A DNA stretch of 64,000 nt from Lysinibacillus fusiformis (lineage in GTDB: Bacteria > Bacillota > Bacilli > Bacillales_A > Planococcaceae). Positions within the stretch are counted from its first letter, which is position 1, and every line of letters begins with the position of its first letter. The translations under genes were made by a program, and so were the position numbers. Positions 51,152 to 59,585 of this stretch are shown in pieces. The stretch covers positions 62,001 through 126,000 of the forward strand of contig NZ_PYWL01000009.1 in the NCBI RefSeq assembly GCF_003049525.1. Direction: 5' to 3'. The notes below the pieces were generated by a model. It made no database searches. It saw only the letters and a program-made list of their open reading frames with translations, and was not told where the DNA came from.

Positions 51152-52106
51152 TGGCTTAAAGAAATATTTCCCGATCCGCAAAGGAGTCCTAAATACACAA
51201 ACAGGGGATGTAAAGGCAGTAGATGATGTTTCCTTTGAAGTTTTTGAAGGAGAAACATTAGGGATTGTTGGTGAGTCAGGCTGTGGTAAATCGACAACAG
51301 GTCGTTTACTAATGCGGTTACTAGAGCCTACTGAAGGAAACATTGAATTCGCAGGTAAAATGATTTCAGAATTATCCAATAATGAAATGAGGAAGGCGCG
51401 TAGAGATATTCAAATGATTTTTCAGGATCCCTATGCTTCATTAAATCCTCGCCATAACATTGGCAAAATATTGGAGGAGCCTCTTATTGTTCATGGGATA
51501 GGTAATGCCAAGGAGCGAAAACAGAAAGTGTTGGAGCTACTTGAAATTGTTGGATTGGATGAATATCATATCAAACGCTATCCCCACCAGTTTAGTGGTG
51601 GTCAGAGGCAACGAATTGGCATCGCGCGTGCGTTAATGACCAATCCTCGTTTGCTCATTGCGGACGAGCCGGTATCGGCATTGGATGTGTCCATACAGGC
51701 ACAAGTATTAAATCTATTGCAAAAGCTGCAAAAGGATTTAAAGCTAACCTATATTTTTATTTCTCATGATTTAGGGGTTGTGCGCCATATTAGCAATCGT
51801 GTGGGCGTCATGTATTTAGGTAAATTAGTAGAGTTGACAGCGAGTGAGGACTTATATGCTGAACCGCTTCATCCATATACACAAGCACTCTTATCTTCGG
51901 TCCCAGTGCCAGATCCAACGTTTGAACGTGAACAAATTATTATTACTGGAGATATTCCAAGTGCATCCAATCCGCCGAGTGGCTGTACATTCCATACGCG
52001 ATGTCCTTTTAAAATGGAACAATGCTCACAGGTAGTACCTAAAATGCAAGAAGTGAAACCAGGTCATTATGTTGCTTGCCATCTATATGAGGCACTCCAA
52101 CATTAA
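51126..52106 (+). CDS. Peptide ABC transporter ATPase (OppF/DppF type)
   Basis: 326 residues; second ATPase. GESGCGKSTTGRLL (Walker A), FSGGQRQRIGIARAL (signature), LIADEPVSALD (Walker B) and the C-terminal CTFHTRCPFKMEQC oligopeptide motif. GTG 51126 after AGGAGGTGGAG. Order ATPase-ATPase-binding protein-permease-permease is less common than the classic opp order but frequent in Bacillales peptide transporters. Confidence 0.92.
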   Translation: MSKVLLKVDGLKKYFPIRKGVLNTQTGDVKAVDDVSFEVFEGETLGIVGESGCGKSTTGRLLMRLLEPTEGNIEFAGKMISELSNNEMRKARRDIQMIFQDPYASLNPRHNIGKILEEPLIVHGIGNAKERKQKVLELLEIVGLDEYHIKRYPHQFSGGQRQRIGIARALMTNPRLLIADEPVSALDVSIQAQVLNLLQKLQKDLKLTYIFISHDLGVVRHISNRVGVMYLGKLVELTASEDLYAEPLHPYTQALLSSVPVPDPTFEREQIIITGDIPSASNPPSGCTFHTRCPFKMEQCSQVVPKMQEVKPGHYVACHLYEALQH

Positions 52107-52137
52107 ATGATATAAAAACCACATAGGGGGAAATTGA

Positions 52138-53757
52138 ATGAAGAAAAAGAAGCTCTGGACTTTAGGTGTAATGCTGCTCCTTATTCTCTCGACGATCTTA
52201 GCAGCTTGTGGCGGCTCTGATACAAAGGATACGGGTAGTAAAGATACTTCAACTGGTGGCGATACAGCTAGCAGTGGCGATCCAAAAATTTTAGTGTATG
52301 GTCGTGGAGGAGATTCTGTAGCACTTGACCCTGCTGTTGTCACAGATGGTGAATCCTTTACGGTGACAGCTAATATTTATGAAACATTAGTAAACTTTGG
52401 TGAAAAAGATGTAACGATTCAGCCAGGTTTAGCAAAATCATGGGAGGCATCAGAGGATGGTTTAACATATACTTTCCAGCTAGAGGAAGGTGTGAAATTC
52501 CATGATGGGACAGCTTTCAATGCTGAGGCTGTTGTTAAGAATATTGAGCGTTGGAAATCAGGCGCAGATAAACACCCTTACTTTAGTTCGCAATTTCTAA
52601 TTGGTGACAAGCAAATCATTGAATCAGTAACTGCAGAGGGTGACTATACAGTTGTCTTTAAATTAAGCCAACCACAAGCACCATTCCTGAAAAACTTAGC
52701 AATGTCTCCATTTGCGATTGCTTCTCCAACAGCATTTGAAGCAGATGAAGAGGGATTGTCAGCAAATCCTGTAGGAACTGGCCCATTCAAATTTGTTAGC
52801 TGGGTACGTAATGATTCAATAACAATTGAGAAAAACCCTGATTACTATATTGATGGCTATCCTAAATTAGATAAAGTGATTTATCGTTCTATTCCAGAAA
52901 ACTCTGCACGTTTAAATGATTTATTAGCAGGCAATATCGATGTAGCTGATGGCATTAGTCCATCTGATAAAGCAACTATCGAGGGAGATGCTAATTTACA
53001 ATTAATTGAGCGTCCATCTATGAATGTTGGTTATTTAGGTTTAACAGTAACACGCCCTCCATTTGATAATGTAAAAGTGCGTCAAGCGGTTAACTATGCA
53101 ATTAATAAACAAGCATTAGTGGATGCATTTTATGAAGGGCTAGCAGAGCCAGCAAAAAACCCAATGCCACCAGTAATTTCTGGTTATAACGATGAAGTTA
53201 CAGGCTATACGTATGATCCTGAAAAGGCGAAAGCATTACTTGCTGAAGCAGGCTATGATGGTAAGGAAATTGAGCTTTGGGCAATGCCAGTACCACGTCC
53301 ATACATGCCGGATGGACAAAAAGTGGCAGAAGCGATTCAAAAGAACTTAGAGGATGTAGGCATTAAATCCAAAATTGTATCGTTTGAATGGGCTACTTAT
53401 TTAGAAAAAGCACAAAATGGTGAAGCTGATGCATTCTTACTTGGCTGGACAGGTGATAATGGGGATGCGGATAACTTCCTATATACTTTATTAGATGGAG
53501 ATAATATTGGCTCTAATAACTATACATTCTATGACAATCAAGAATTACACAAGTTGTTAACAGCTGCTCAAACTGAAGTCGATGAGGACAAGCGTAATGA
53601 ACTTTATAAGCAAGCTCAGGTAATTATTTCTGAGGACGCTCCATGGGTTCCACTTGCTCACTCTACGCCAATTTTAGCTGCTAACAAGAAAGTGACAAAT
53701 TATATTGCGCATCCTACTGGCTCTGACCGTTTAGATGCGGTAGATATTCAACAGTAA
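52138..53757 (+). CDS. Peptide-binding lipoprotein (SBP family 5)
   Basis: 539-residue extracellular solute-binding lipoprotein. Signal peptide with lipobox LAAC (Cys near residue 24), then a Gly/Ser/Thr-rich linker, then the family 5 fold: VTDGESFTVTANIYETLVNF, NPVGTGPFKFVSW, VRQAVNYAINKQALVDAFYEG. Captures di- or oligopeptides, possibly nickel or heme complexes in some relatives. ATG 52138. A hairpin follows before the permease genes, probably raising the amount of this subunit over the permeases. Confidence 0.92.
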   Translation: MKKKKLWTLGVMLLLILSTILAACGGSDTKDTGSKDTSTGGDTASSGDPKILVYGRGGDSVALDPAVVTDGESFTVTANIYETLVNFGEKDVTIQPGLAKSWEASEDGLTYTFQLEEGVKFHDGTAFNAEAVVKNIERWKSGADKHPYFSSQFLIGDKQIIESVTAEGDYTVVFKLSQPQAPFLKNLAMSPFAIASPTAFEADEEGLSANPVGTGPFKFVSWVRNDSITIEKNPDYYIDGYPKLDKVIYRSIPENSARLNDLLAGNIDVADGISPSDKATIEGDANLQLIERPSMNVGYLGLTVTRPPFDNVKVRQAVNYAINKQALVDAFYEGLAEPAKNPMPPVISGYNDEVTGYTYDPEKAKALLAEAGYDGKEIELWAMPVPRPYMPDGQKVAEAIQKNLEDVGIKSKIVSFEWATYLEKAQNGEADAFLLGWTGDNGDADNFLYTLLDGDNIGSNNYTFYDNQELHKLLTAAQTEVDEDKRNELYKQAQVIISEDAPWVPLAHSTPILAANKKVTNYIAHPTGSDRLDAVDIQQ

Positions 53758-53786
53758 TTTTATGTTTAATTGAATAAGTGAATTAG

Positions 53787-53839
53787 AGAATCTGCTTGCT
53801 TTTCTGCGGGTAAGCCGTGGAATTCTAGCAGATTCTTTT
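53787..53839 (+). terminator. Intra-operon hairpin between the binding protein and permease genes
   Basis: AGAATCTGC (53787-53795) pairs perfectly with GCAGATTCT (53828-53836), then TTTC. It starts with the same 16 bases as the hairpin at 11507. Partial termination here would fit different subunit amounts. The rest of 53840-53981 shows no gene. Confidence 0.65.
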
Positions 53840-53981
53840 CTAGTAAAAGAAAACCAAATTATTTCTCCTGTATGAAAGATCACTCATCTAAACATTCAAA
53901 ACCGTTTGGTGAAGGCACAACCTTTCAACAGAATATAAAGACTTCAAAGTAGATTATGAAAATCATAGAGAGGTGATGAAC

Positions 53982-54986
53982 ATGCTTCACTATATGGGGA
54001 GACGTTTACTTCAACTAATCCCAGTTTTGCTTGGAATGACTTTTATTGTCTTTATGTTAATACGAGCAATACCTGGTAATCCCGCTCAAGTTATTTTGGG
54101 ACAACAGGCGACAAAAGAGGCGGTCGAGGCATTAAACGCAAGTTTAGGATTAGATAAACCTTGGTATACACAATATTTTAGTTATTTGGCAGGCATTTTT
54201 CAGGGAGATTTAGGGGTTTCCTTACGTACAAAATTACCTGTATCAGACGAAGTTTTCCCATACTTAGCAGCAACAGCTGAACTAGCCTTTTTTGCGATGA
54301 TTATTGCGATTGTTATCGGTGTAAATGCTGGTATTATTTCTGCGTGGTTCCAAAATTCTTGGTTTGATTATACAGCGATGATTGTCGCATTAATCGGTGT
54401 TTCTGTACCGGTGTTCTGGCTTGGCTTGATGGAGCAATGGACATTTAGTAGCAAGCTTGGATGGTTGCCTACCTCTGGTCGAGAAGATGTGCGAAATCCT
54501 ATAACCGCCATAACCCATTTTTATTTATTGGATACGCTCATTCAAGGTCGCTTTGATCAATTCGTCGAAGTCCTAAAGCGACTCATATTACCAGGTGTCG
54601 CACTGGCAACTATTCCGATGGCTATTATAGCCAGAATTACAAGGTCTTCTATGCTGGAAGTTATGCGCTCAGATTATGTCCGCACTGCAAGAGCAAAAGG
54701 CCAAAAAATGTTTATTGTTGTTTATAAGCATGCATTGAAGAATGCCGTTATTCCTGTGTTAACGGTAATTGGTCTACAAACAGGATTACTGCTAGGTGGT
54801 GCCATTTTAACAGAGACGATTTTTAGTTGGCCAGGAATTGGTCGTTATATTTATGATGCGATTGGCTTCAGGGACTATCCTGTTATTCAATCAGGAATTT
54901 TAATCGTTGCATTTATTTTCATCATGATTAACTTAATCGTGGATTTACTGTATACAGTCGTCGATCCGCGTATTAAATACAAATAG
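53982..54986 (+). CDS. Peptide ABC transporter permease (DppB type)
   Basis: 334 residues, six membrane helices: RRLLQLIPVLLGMTFIVFML start and the EAA-like loop in VRTARAKGQKMFIVVYKHALKN that contacts the ATPases. ATG 53982 is eight bases after AGAGAGG; GTG 53973 and ATG 53976 are too close to the binding site. Followed at 12 bases by the partner permease. Confidence 0.92.
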   Translation: MLHYMGRRLLQLIPVLLGMTFIVFMLIRAIPGNPAQVILGQQATKEAVEALNASLGLDKPWYTQYFSYLAGIFQGDLGVSLRTKLPVSDEVFPYLAATAELAFFAMIIAIVIGVNAGIISAWFQNSWFDYTAMIVALIGVSVPVFWLGLMEQWTFSSKLGWLPTSGREDVRNPITAITHFYLLDTLIQGRFDQFVEVLKRLILPGVALATIPMAIIARITRSSMLEVMRSDYVRTARAKGQKMFIVVYKHALKNAVIPVLTVIGLQTGLLLGGAILTETIFSWPGIGRYIYDAIGFRDYPVIQSGILIVAFIFIMINLIVDLLYTVVDPRIKYK

Positions 54987-54998
54987 AAGGGAGTTGCA

Positions 54999-55895
54999 AT
55001 GATGACTGGAGCAATCGATATAAAAAAAGAAGCAGCACCAGTTCCAGAAAGGGCAGTAGGTCCATGGCTCGAAGGCTGGCGTAGCTTTAAAAAGAGCAAA
55101 GTGTCACTAGTGGGCGCCGGGATTGTTATATTTTTCGTTTTACTGGCTATCATTGGTCCGTTCATTGCACCACAGGGCATCAATGAACAAGATTTAACGA
55201 AGCGTTTACTGGCACCATCCGCTGATCATTGGTTTGGAACGGATGATTTTGGAAGGGATATCTTTTCGAGAATCATCCATGGCGCAAGAATATCGCTTTG
55301 GGTAGGCTTTTTCTCCGTTATTTTATCCGTTATAATGGGTAGTTTACTTGGCATCATTGCAGGTTATTATGGAAAATGGATCGATACGATTATTTCGCGT
55401 ATTTTTGATATTATGCTAGCTTTCCCGAGTATGCTACTAGCGATTGCAGTAGTATCAGTGCTAGGTCCATCTTTACAAAATGCATTAATTGCTATTGCCA
55501 TTATTAACGTACCGAACTTTGGACGCTTAATCCGCTCAAAAGTATTAAGTGTCAAAGAAGAGGAATATATTGTAGCAGCAAAGGCAATTGGCATGCGTGA
55601 TTCACGAATTCTGTTTTCTCATATATTGCCGAATTCAATCACTCCGATTATTGTACAGGGGACGCTTGCTATTGCAACTGCTATTATTGAAGCGGCGGCA
55701 TTAGGTTTCCTTGGGCTAGGCGCGCAAGCACCAGCACCCGAATGGGGAAAAATGCTTGCCGATGCAAGGAAGTTTTTATTAAATGCACCATGGACAATGA
55801 TTTTCCCAGGGATAGCGATTATGTTAACGGTTCTTGGCTTTAACTTAATGGGGGATGGTTTACGTGATGCACTAGATCCGAAAATGAAAAATTAG
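54999..55895 (+). CDS. Peptide ABC transporter permease (DppC type)
   Basis: 298 residues, with a cytosolic N-terminal tail, N-terminal OppC segment (WRSFKKSKVSLVGAGIVIFF), periplasmic-face GTDDFGRDIFSRIIHGARISL and the EAA loop VKEEEYIVAAKAIGMRDSRILFSHILPN. ATG 54999 follows AAGGGAG. Last gene of the transporter operon, with a terminator directly after. Confidence 0.92.
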   Translation: MMTGAIDIKKEAAPVPERAVGPWLEGWRSFKKSKVSLVGAGIVIFFVLLAIIGPFIAPQGINEQDLTKRLLAPSADHWFGTDDFGRDIFSRIIHGARISLWVGFFSVILSVIMGSLLGIIAGYYGKWIDTIISRIFDIMLAFPSMLLAIAVVSVLGPSLQNALIAIAIINVPNFGRLIRSKVLSVKEEEYIVAAKAIGMRDSRILFSHILPNSITPIIVQGTLAIATAIIEAAALGFLGLGAQAPAPEWGKMLADARKFLLNAPWTMIFPGIAIMLTVLGFNLMGDGLRDALDPKMKN

Positions 55896-55911
55896 TAATT
55901 AGATTCATGAG

Positions 55912-55938
55912 CCTTCTACAAGCTAGAAGGTTTTTTTT
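55912..55938 (+). terminator. Terminator of the peptide transporter operon
   Basis: CCTTCTA (55912-55918) pairs with TAGAAGG (55924-55930), then eight T. Confidence 0.9.
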
Positions 55939-56077
55939 CGGCTGTTTTGAAAAGGAACTCTTTTACAGTTGAAGCGTCCTTTATAGAAATATTCCTACAA
56001 AATAAAATAAAAAAAGATGAACCTTTCGGAGCCATTTATTGAATTTTTTGTCACGTTATTTTAGACTTAAAGTATTG

Positions 56078-56106
56078 TTGAAAAAGACAATCTAAATGCG
56101 TAGATT
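56078..56106 (+). promoter_or_regulatory. Promoter of the Ter cluster
   Basis: TTGAAA (56078-56083), 17 bases, TAGATT (56101-56106), about 57 bases before the first TerD start. A CGTA at 56099-56102 raises the possibility of an ECF sigma promoter as for B. subtilis yceC, but the spacing to TGAAAA is off by about two bases. Confidence 0.45.
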
Positions 56107-56162
56107 ATGACTTTACATATAGTCTTTCAATTGAAATACATATTTTTAGGAGGGTGTTCAAA

Positions 56163-56780
56163 TTGGCGATTAATTTACAAAAAGGGCAACGTGTTGATTT
56201 AACAAAGGGTAACGCAGGATTAAATAAGATTAAAGTAGGGTTAGGGTGGGACCCTGTCGGCCAAGAAAAAAGCGGTGGCTTCCTTGGTGGCTTATTTTCT
56301 AGTAGAAATAGTGGCAGTGGTAGAAGCGTTGACTGTGACGCCTCCGTATTAATGCTGCAAGATGATAAAGTTTTAGCTGGGGACGATGTCATTTATTTTG
56401 GGAAATTAACAAGTAGCTGTGGTTCTGTTCGACATTCTGGCGATAATTTAACGGGAGATGGCGATGGAGATGATGAAGTAATTACAATTGAGCTATCGTC
56501 TGTTCCGACACAATTTAATAAGCTAGTGTTTGTCGTAAACATCTATGATGCGGCAGGTAGAAACCAACACTTTGGTATGATTCGAAATGCATATATTCGT
56601 GTGTATGATGACAGGACAGGAAGCGAACTAATTCGCTATAATTTAAGTGATGATTATTCGAATTTAACGACGTTAATCTGTGGTGAAATTTACCGTCATC
56701 AAACTGAATGGAAATTCGCAGCAGTTGGTTCAGGAACGAATGATCTTAAACTTGGCGACGTTGTTCGAAGATATCAATAA
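56163..56780 (+). CDS. TerD family protein with Gly/Ser-rich insertion
   Basis: 205-residue calcium-binding stress protein of the TerD family. MAINLQKGQRVDLTKGNAGL opens the fold; the acidic calcium loop GDGDGDDE is present. Between GLGWDP and the DCDASV strand it carries about 12 extra residues (GGFLGGLFSSRNSGSG), absent in the two neighbours, and VDCDAS stands where they have DFDLD. TTG 56163, nine bases after AGGAGGG, is preferred because it gives the family start MAI. First gene of a three-copy TerD array. Confidence 0.88.
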   Translation: MAINLQKGQRVDLTKGNAGLNKIKVGLGWDPVGQEKSGGFLGGLFSSRNSGSGRSVDCDASVLMLQDDKVLAGDDVIYFGKLTSSCGSVRHSGDNLTGDGDGDDEVITIELSSVPTQFNKLVFVVNIYDAAGRNQHFGMIRNAYIRVYDDRTGSELIRYNLSDDYSNLTTLICGEIYRHQTEWKFAAVGSGTNDLKLGDVVRRYQ

Positions 56781-56811
56781 AATAAACGACTATATAGGAG
56801 GAATAAAAAGT

Positions 56812-57393
56812 ATGGGCATTTCACTACAAAAGGGTCAAAAAGTAGATTTAACAAAAACAAATCCGGGATTAACAAATGTAATTGTTGGTTTAGGTTGGGA
56901 TACAAATAAATATGATGGTGGAAATGATTTTGATTTAGATTCATCTGTATTTTTACTTGCTGATACAGGAAAAGTAGCAGATCAAAATGACTTCATTTTC
57001 TACAACAATACAAAAGGTGGTAATGGGTCAGTTGAACATTCTGGTGACAATTTAACAGGTGTTGGTGAAGGTGACGATGAAGTGGTAAAAGTCGCATTAA
57101 CTCAAGTTCCTGCACATGTTCAACGACTAGCATTCACTGTAACTATTCATGATGCAGAATCACGTAATCAAAATTTCGGCATGGTATCGAATGCATATAT
57201 TCGTATTGTAAATGCTGCATCCAACCAAGAACTAATTCGCTTTGATTTAGGTGAGGACTTCAGTATTGAAACAGCAGTTGTAGTCGGTGAATTATATCGT
57301 CATAACGGAGAATGGAAATTTAACGCAGTTGGTGCTGGCTATCAGGGTGGCTTAGCTGCTTTATGTAATGACTACGGCTTAAACGTAAACTAA
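56812..57393 (+). CDS. TerD family protein, second copy
   Basis: 193 residues: MGISLQKGQKVDLTKTNPGL, DFDLDSSVFLL (first calcium ligand set) and GVGEGDDEVV (second). YIRI and EDFSIETAVVVGELYRHNGEWKF complete the TerD fold. ATG 56812 after AGGAGG; 31 bases after the previous gene. Cytosolic calcium-binding protein, linked in this family to phage, metal and tellurite stress; mechanism unknown. Confidence 0.92.
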   Translation: MGISLQKGQKVDLTKTNPGLTNVIVGLGWDTNKYDGGNDFDLDSSVFLLADTGKVADQNDFIFYNNTKGGNGSVEHSGDNLTGVGEGDDEVVKVALTQVPAHVQRLAFTVTIHDAESRNQNFGMVSNAYIRIVNAASNQELIRFDLGEDFSIETAVVVGELYRHNGEWKFNAVGAGYQGGLAALCNDYGLNVN

Positions 57394-57427
57394 AATTTCA
57401 TCTTTGGAAAGAAAGGGAGATTTTTGA

Positions 57428-58003
57428 ATGGCTATTCAATTAAGTAAAGGGCAGCGAATTGATTTAACGAAGCAAGACCCTAGTTTAAACAGCATCGGCA
57501 TCGGCTTAGGCTGGGATGTTAAACAATTTGATGGTGGGCAAGATTTTGACCTTGATGCATCTGTATTTTTACTAGATGCATCGGGCAAATGTCGTAATGA
57601 ACAAGATTTTATCTTTTACAATAATTTAGCAAGTCCAGATCAATCTGTTGTTCATGCAGGGGATAACCGCACAGGCGAAGGGGATGGGGATGATGAAAAA
57701 ATCCTCGTCAACTTAAAGCAAGTATCTCCTCAAATTGACAAAATTGTTGTAACGGTCACTATTTATGATGCAGAGGGACGTCATCAAAACTTTGGACAAG
57801 TCCTAAATGCTTATGTTCGGTTGACAAATGAAGAGTCAGGAGCAGAGGTATTGCGTTATGATTTAGGCGAAGATTTCAGTATTGAAACAGCCGTAGTATT
57901 TTGTGAACTGTACCGTCATAATGGCGAGTGGAAGTTTGCGGCAATCGGCTCGGGCTATCAAGGCGGCTTAGCAGCATTAATCAGCGCATATGGCCTACAG
58001 TAA
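57428..58003 (+). CDS. TerD family protein, third copy
   Basis: 191 residues, closest to copy two: MAIQLSKGQRIDLTKQDPSL, DFDLDASVFLLDASG, GEGDGDDEKILV and EDFSIETAVVFCELYRHNGEWKF. All calcium ligand loops intact. ATG 57428 behind AAGGGAG. Downstream, instead of an intact terC gene, lies a short TerC-like remnant and a terminator. Confidence 0.92.
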   Translation: MAIQLSKGQRIDLTKQDPSLNSIGIGLGWDVKQFDGGQDFDLDASVFLLDASGKCRNEQDFIFYNNLASPDQSVVHAGDNRTGEGDGDDEKILVNLKQVSPQIDKIVVTVTIYDAEGRHQNFGQVLNAYVRLTNEESGAEVLRYDLGEDFSIETAVVFCELYRHNGEWKFAAIGSGYQGGLAALISAYGLQ

Positions 58004-58098
58004 CTAGTAAGTTGCAGGTACATGATGAGAATCATGTGTGATGTACTTAATAAATGATTAAGTACATATGCACATTAAAGTATAGGTTCTATTAGTAG

Positions 58099-58290
58099 GC
58101 GGGATTTAGGAATATTTATGATGCGTACTTAATGGAGCGAGTGTCAGAGTTTGAAACGACTGCATATATTTTAAATCCGCTTATTGTACTGAAAATGTTT
58201 GGGAGTATTTTTGTATTCCATCCACCACACGAAGTATTTTTCATTATTCTAATTGCTGCGTTCTTATTGACATTTGTTGTACAAAGATGA
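58099..58290 (+). pseudogene. Remnant resembling the C-terminus of a TerC (YceF/YkoY-like) membrane protein
   Basis: Open frame of 63 codons without an initiation site for a full protein. From ATG 58132 it reads MERVSEFETTAYILNPLIVL, KMFGSIFVFHPPHEVFFII, then LTFVVQR and stop. The order ETTA, LKMF, H-P and EVFF followed by a hydrophobic end resembles the last two helices of TerC-type transporters. In B. subtilis terC-like yceF follows the TerD genes at exactly this place. The rest of 58004-58391 has no gene. Family match is from memory, hence modest confidence. Confidence 0.45.
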
Positions 58291-58314
58291 ATAAGAAATC
58301 AGCAGTGTAACATG

Positions 58315-58359
58315 GCACTGTATTGGTCTGTAAGGAACAGGCTGATACAGTGCTTTTTT
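58315..58359 (+). terminator. Terminator or attenuator between the TerD array and the biosynthetic genes
   Basis: GCACTGTAT (58315-58323) pairs perfectly with ATACAGTGC (58345-58353), with an inner CTGT/ACAG pairing and six T after. The next gene starts only 33 bases downstream. Confidence 0.85.
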
Positions 58360-58391
58360 CACAAAGGCATAATTATTGGGGAGTGGATTAG

Positions 58392-59585
58392 ATGCAACAC
58401 TTTGCAACAGAAGCAGAGACGATTTTTTATAAAAAGCCGCAGCCTTTTACGAAATGGGCAACGCCAGATATTTTATCCTATGCATTAGGTGCTACTTTGT
58501 ATATGCCCGCTTCCATGCCTAATATTGTAGGTTTGATCCAATCACAAAAATATAAAGAACTTACGTCACTTGTTATTGATTTAGAGGATGCAGTAGGGGA
58601 TTCAGAATTAGGTGATTGTGAGGAAAAGTTGATGGAGGACATTAGCGAGTTATATAAACTCTATCAACAAAAACAATTGCAGCTCCAAGATATCCCCTTA
58701 CTTTTTATTCGTGTGCGTCATGTTGAACAATTTAGTTATTTAACTGCTAGATTAAAAGAAAAGCAGGAAATTTTAACTGGTTATGTCTTTCCGAAATTCA
58801 CAGCGACGCAGGGAGCACATTATTTTGAGCTTCTTGAGAAAACAATTCAAGAAAATAATCTTACCTTATACGGGATGCCGATTTTAGAAAGCCGGGAGGT
58901 TCTATATAAAGAATCTCGTATGGAGGCATTATTAGCCATTAAATCGGTTTTACTGCAGCACAAATTAAGGGTGTTGAATATACGAATTGGTGCTACTGAT
59001 TTTTGTGGAATTTATGGAATTCGCCGCCGTATGGACTCGACCATATATGATATTAGCGTAATAAGGGATTGTATAGCTGATATAGTGAATATTTTAGGAC
59101 GTGAGGAAGACGGCTTTGTGATATCTGGGCCAGTGTGGGAGTATTTTAGTAATCAGCGTGTGTTAAAACCGGCATTACGCATGACACCATTTAGTGAAAA
59201 AGGTGCGCTTGAAACGAGGAAAGCATTATTAGACGATTGCTTAGATGGACTAATGAAGGAAGTTTTAATGGATAAACAAAATGGAATTATCGGTAAAACG
59301 GTCATTCATCCAAGTCATATCCGTGTTGTGCATGCACTTTACGCTATTTCATATGAAGAGTATTTAGATGCACTTAGTATTGTTGAACATAATGATGGTA
59401 GTAAAGGTGTGATGAAAAGTCATTATGCTAATAAAATGAATGAAATCAAACCGCATATGCGATGGGCACAACGCATTTTAAAACAGGCACATGTCTATGG
59501 CGTTTATCATGAATCTATGGATTTCGCCTCACTATTATTAAATTCTGAACTAGGTGGTCATATGTATGCAACAACAAATGAGTAA
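58392..59585 (+). CDS. HpcH/HpaI-type C-C bond lyase of the Ter biosynthetic module
   Basis: 397-residue TIM-barrel protein of the citrate-lyase-beta/C-C_Bond_Lyase group. Landmarks: GATLYMPASMPNI, LVIDLEDAVGDSE (metal-binding Glu and Asp), LFIRVRH, MPILESREVLY, IRIGATDFCGIYGIRR and GKTVIHPSH. Family enzymes cleave or form C-C bonds in CoA-like or keto-acid substrates; the Ter version is predicted, not shown, to make a precursor for a nucleoside-like compound. ATG 58392 follows GGGGAGTGG. It overlaps the next gene by 20 bases. Confidence 0.9.
   Translation: MQHFATEAETIFYKKPQPFTKWATPDILSYALGATLYMPASMPNIVGLIQSQKYKELTSLVIDLEDAVGDSELGDCEEKLMEDISELYKLYQQKQLQLQDIPLLFIRVRHVEQFSYLTARLKEKQEILTGYVFPKFTATQGAHYFELLEKTIQENNLTLYGMPILESREVLYKESRMEALLAIKSVLLQHKLRVLNIRIGATDFCGIYGIRRRMDSTIYDISVIRDCIADIVNILGREEDGFVISGPVWEYFSNQRVLKPALRMTPFSEKGALETRKALLDDCLDGLMKEVLMDKQNGIIGKTVIHPSHIRVVHALYAISYEEYLDALSIVEHNDGSKGVMKSHYANKMNEIKPHMRWAQRILKQAHVYGVYHESMDFASLLLNSELGGHMYATTNE

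Noticed and set aside
56078..56102. Sigma-W type promoter (TGAAAA with CGTA) for the Ter cluster
   Set aside because: Spacing between the elements is about 14 instead of 16 bases, so the housekeeping reading of the same segment is preferred.
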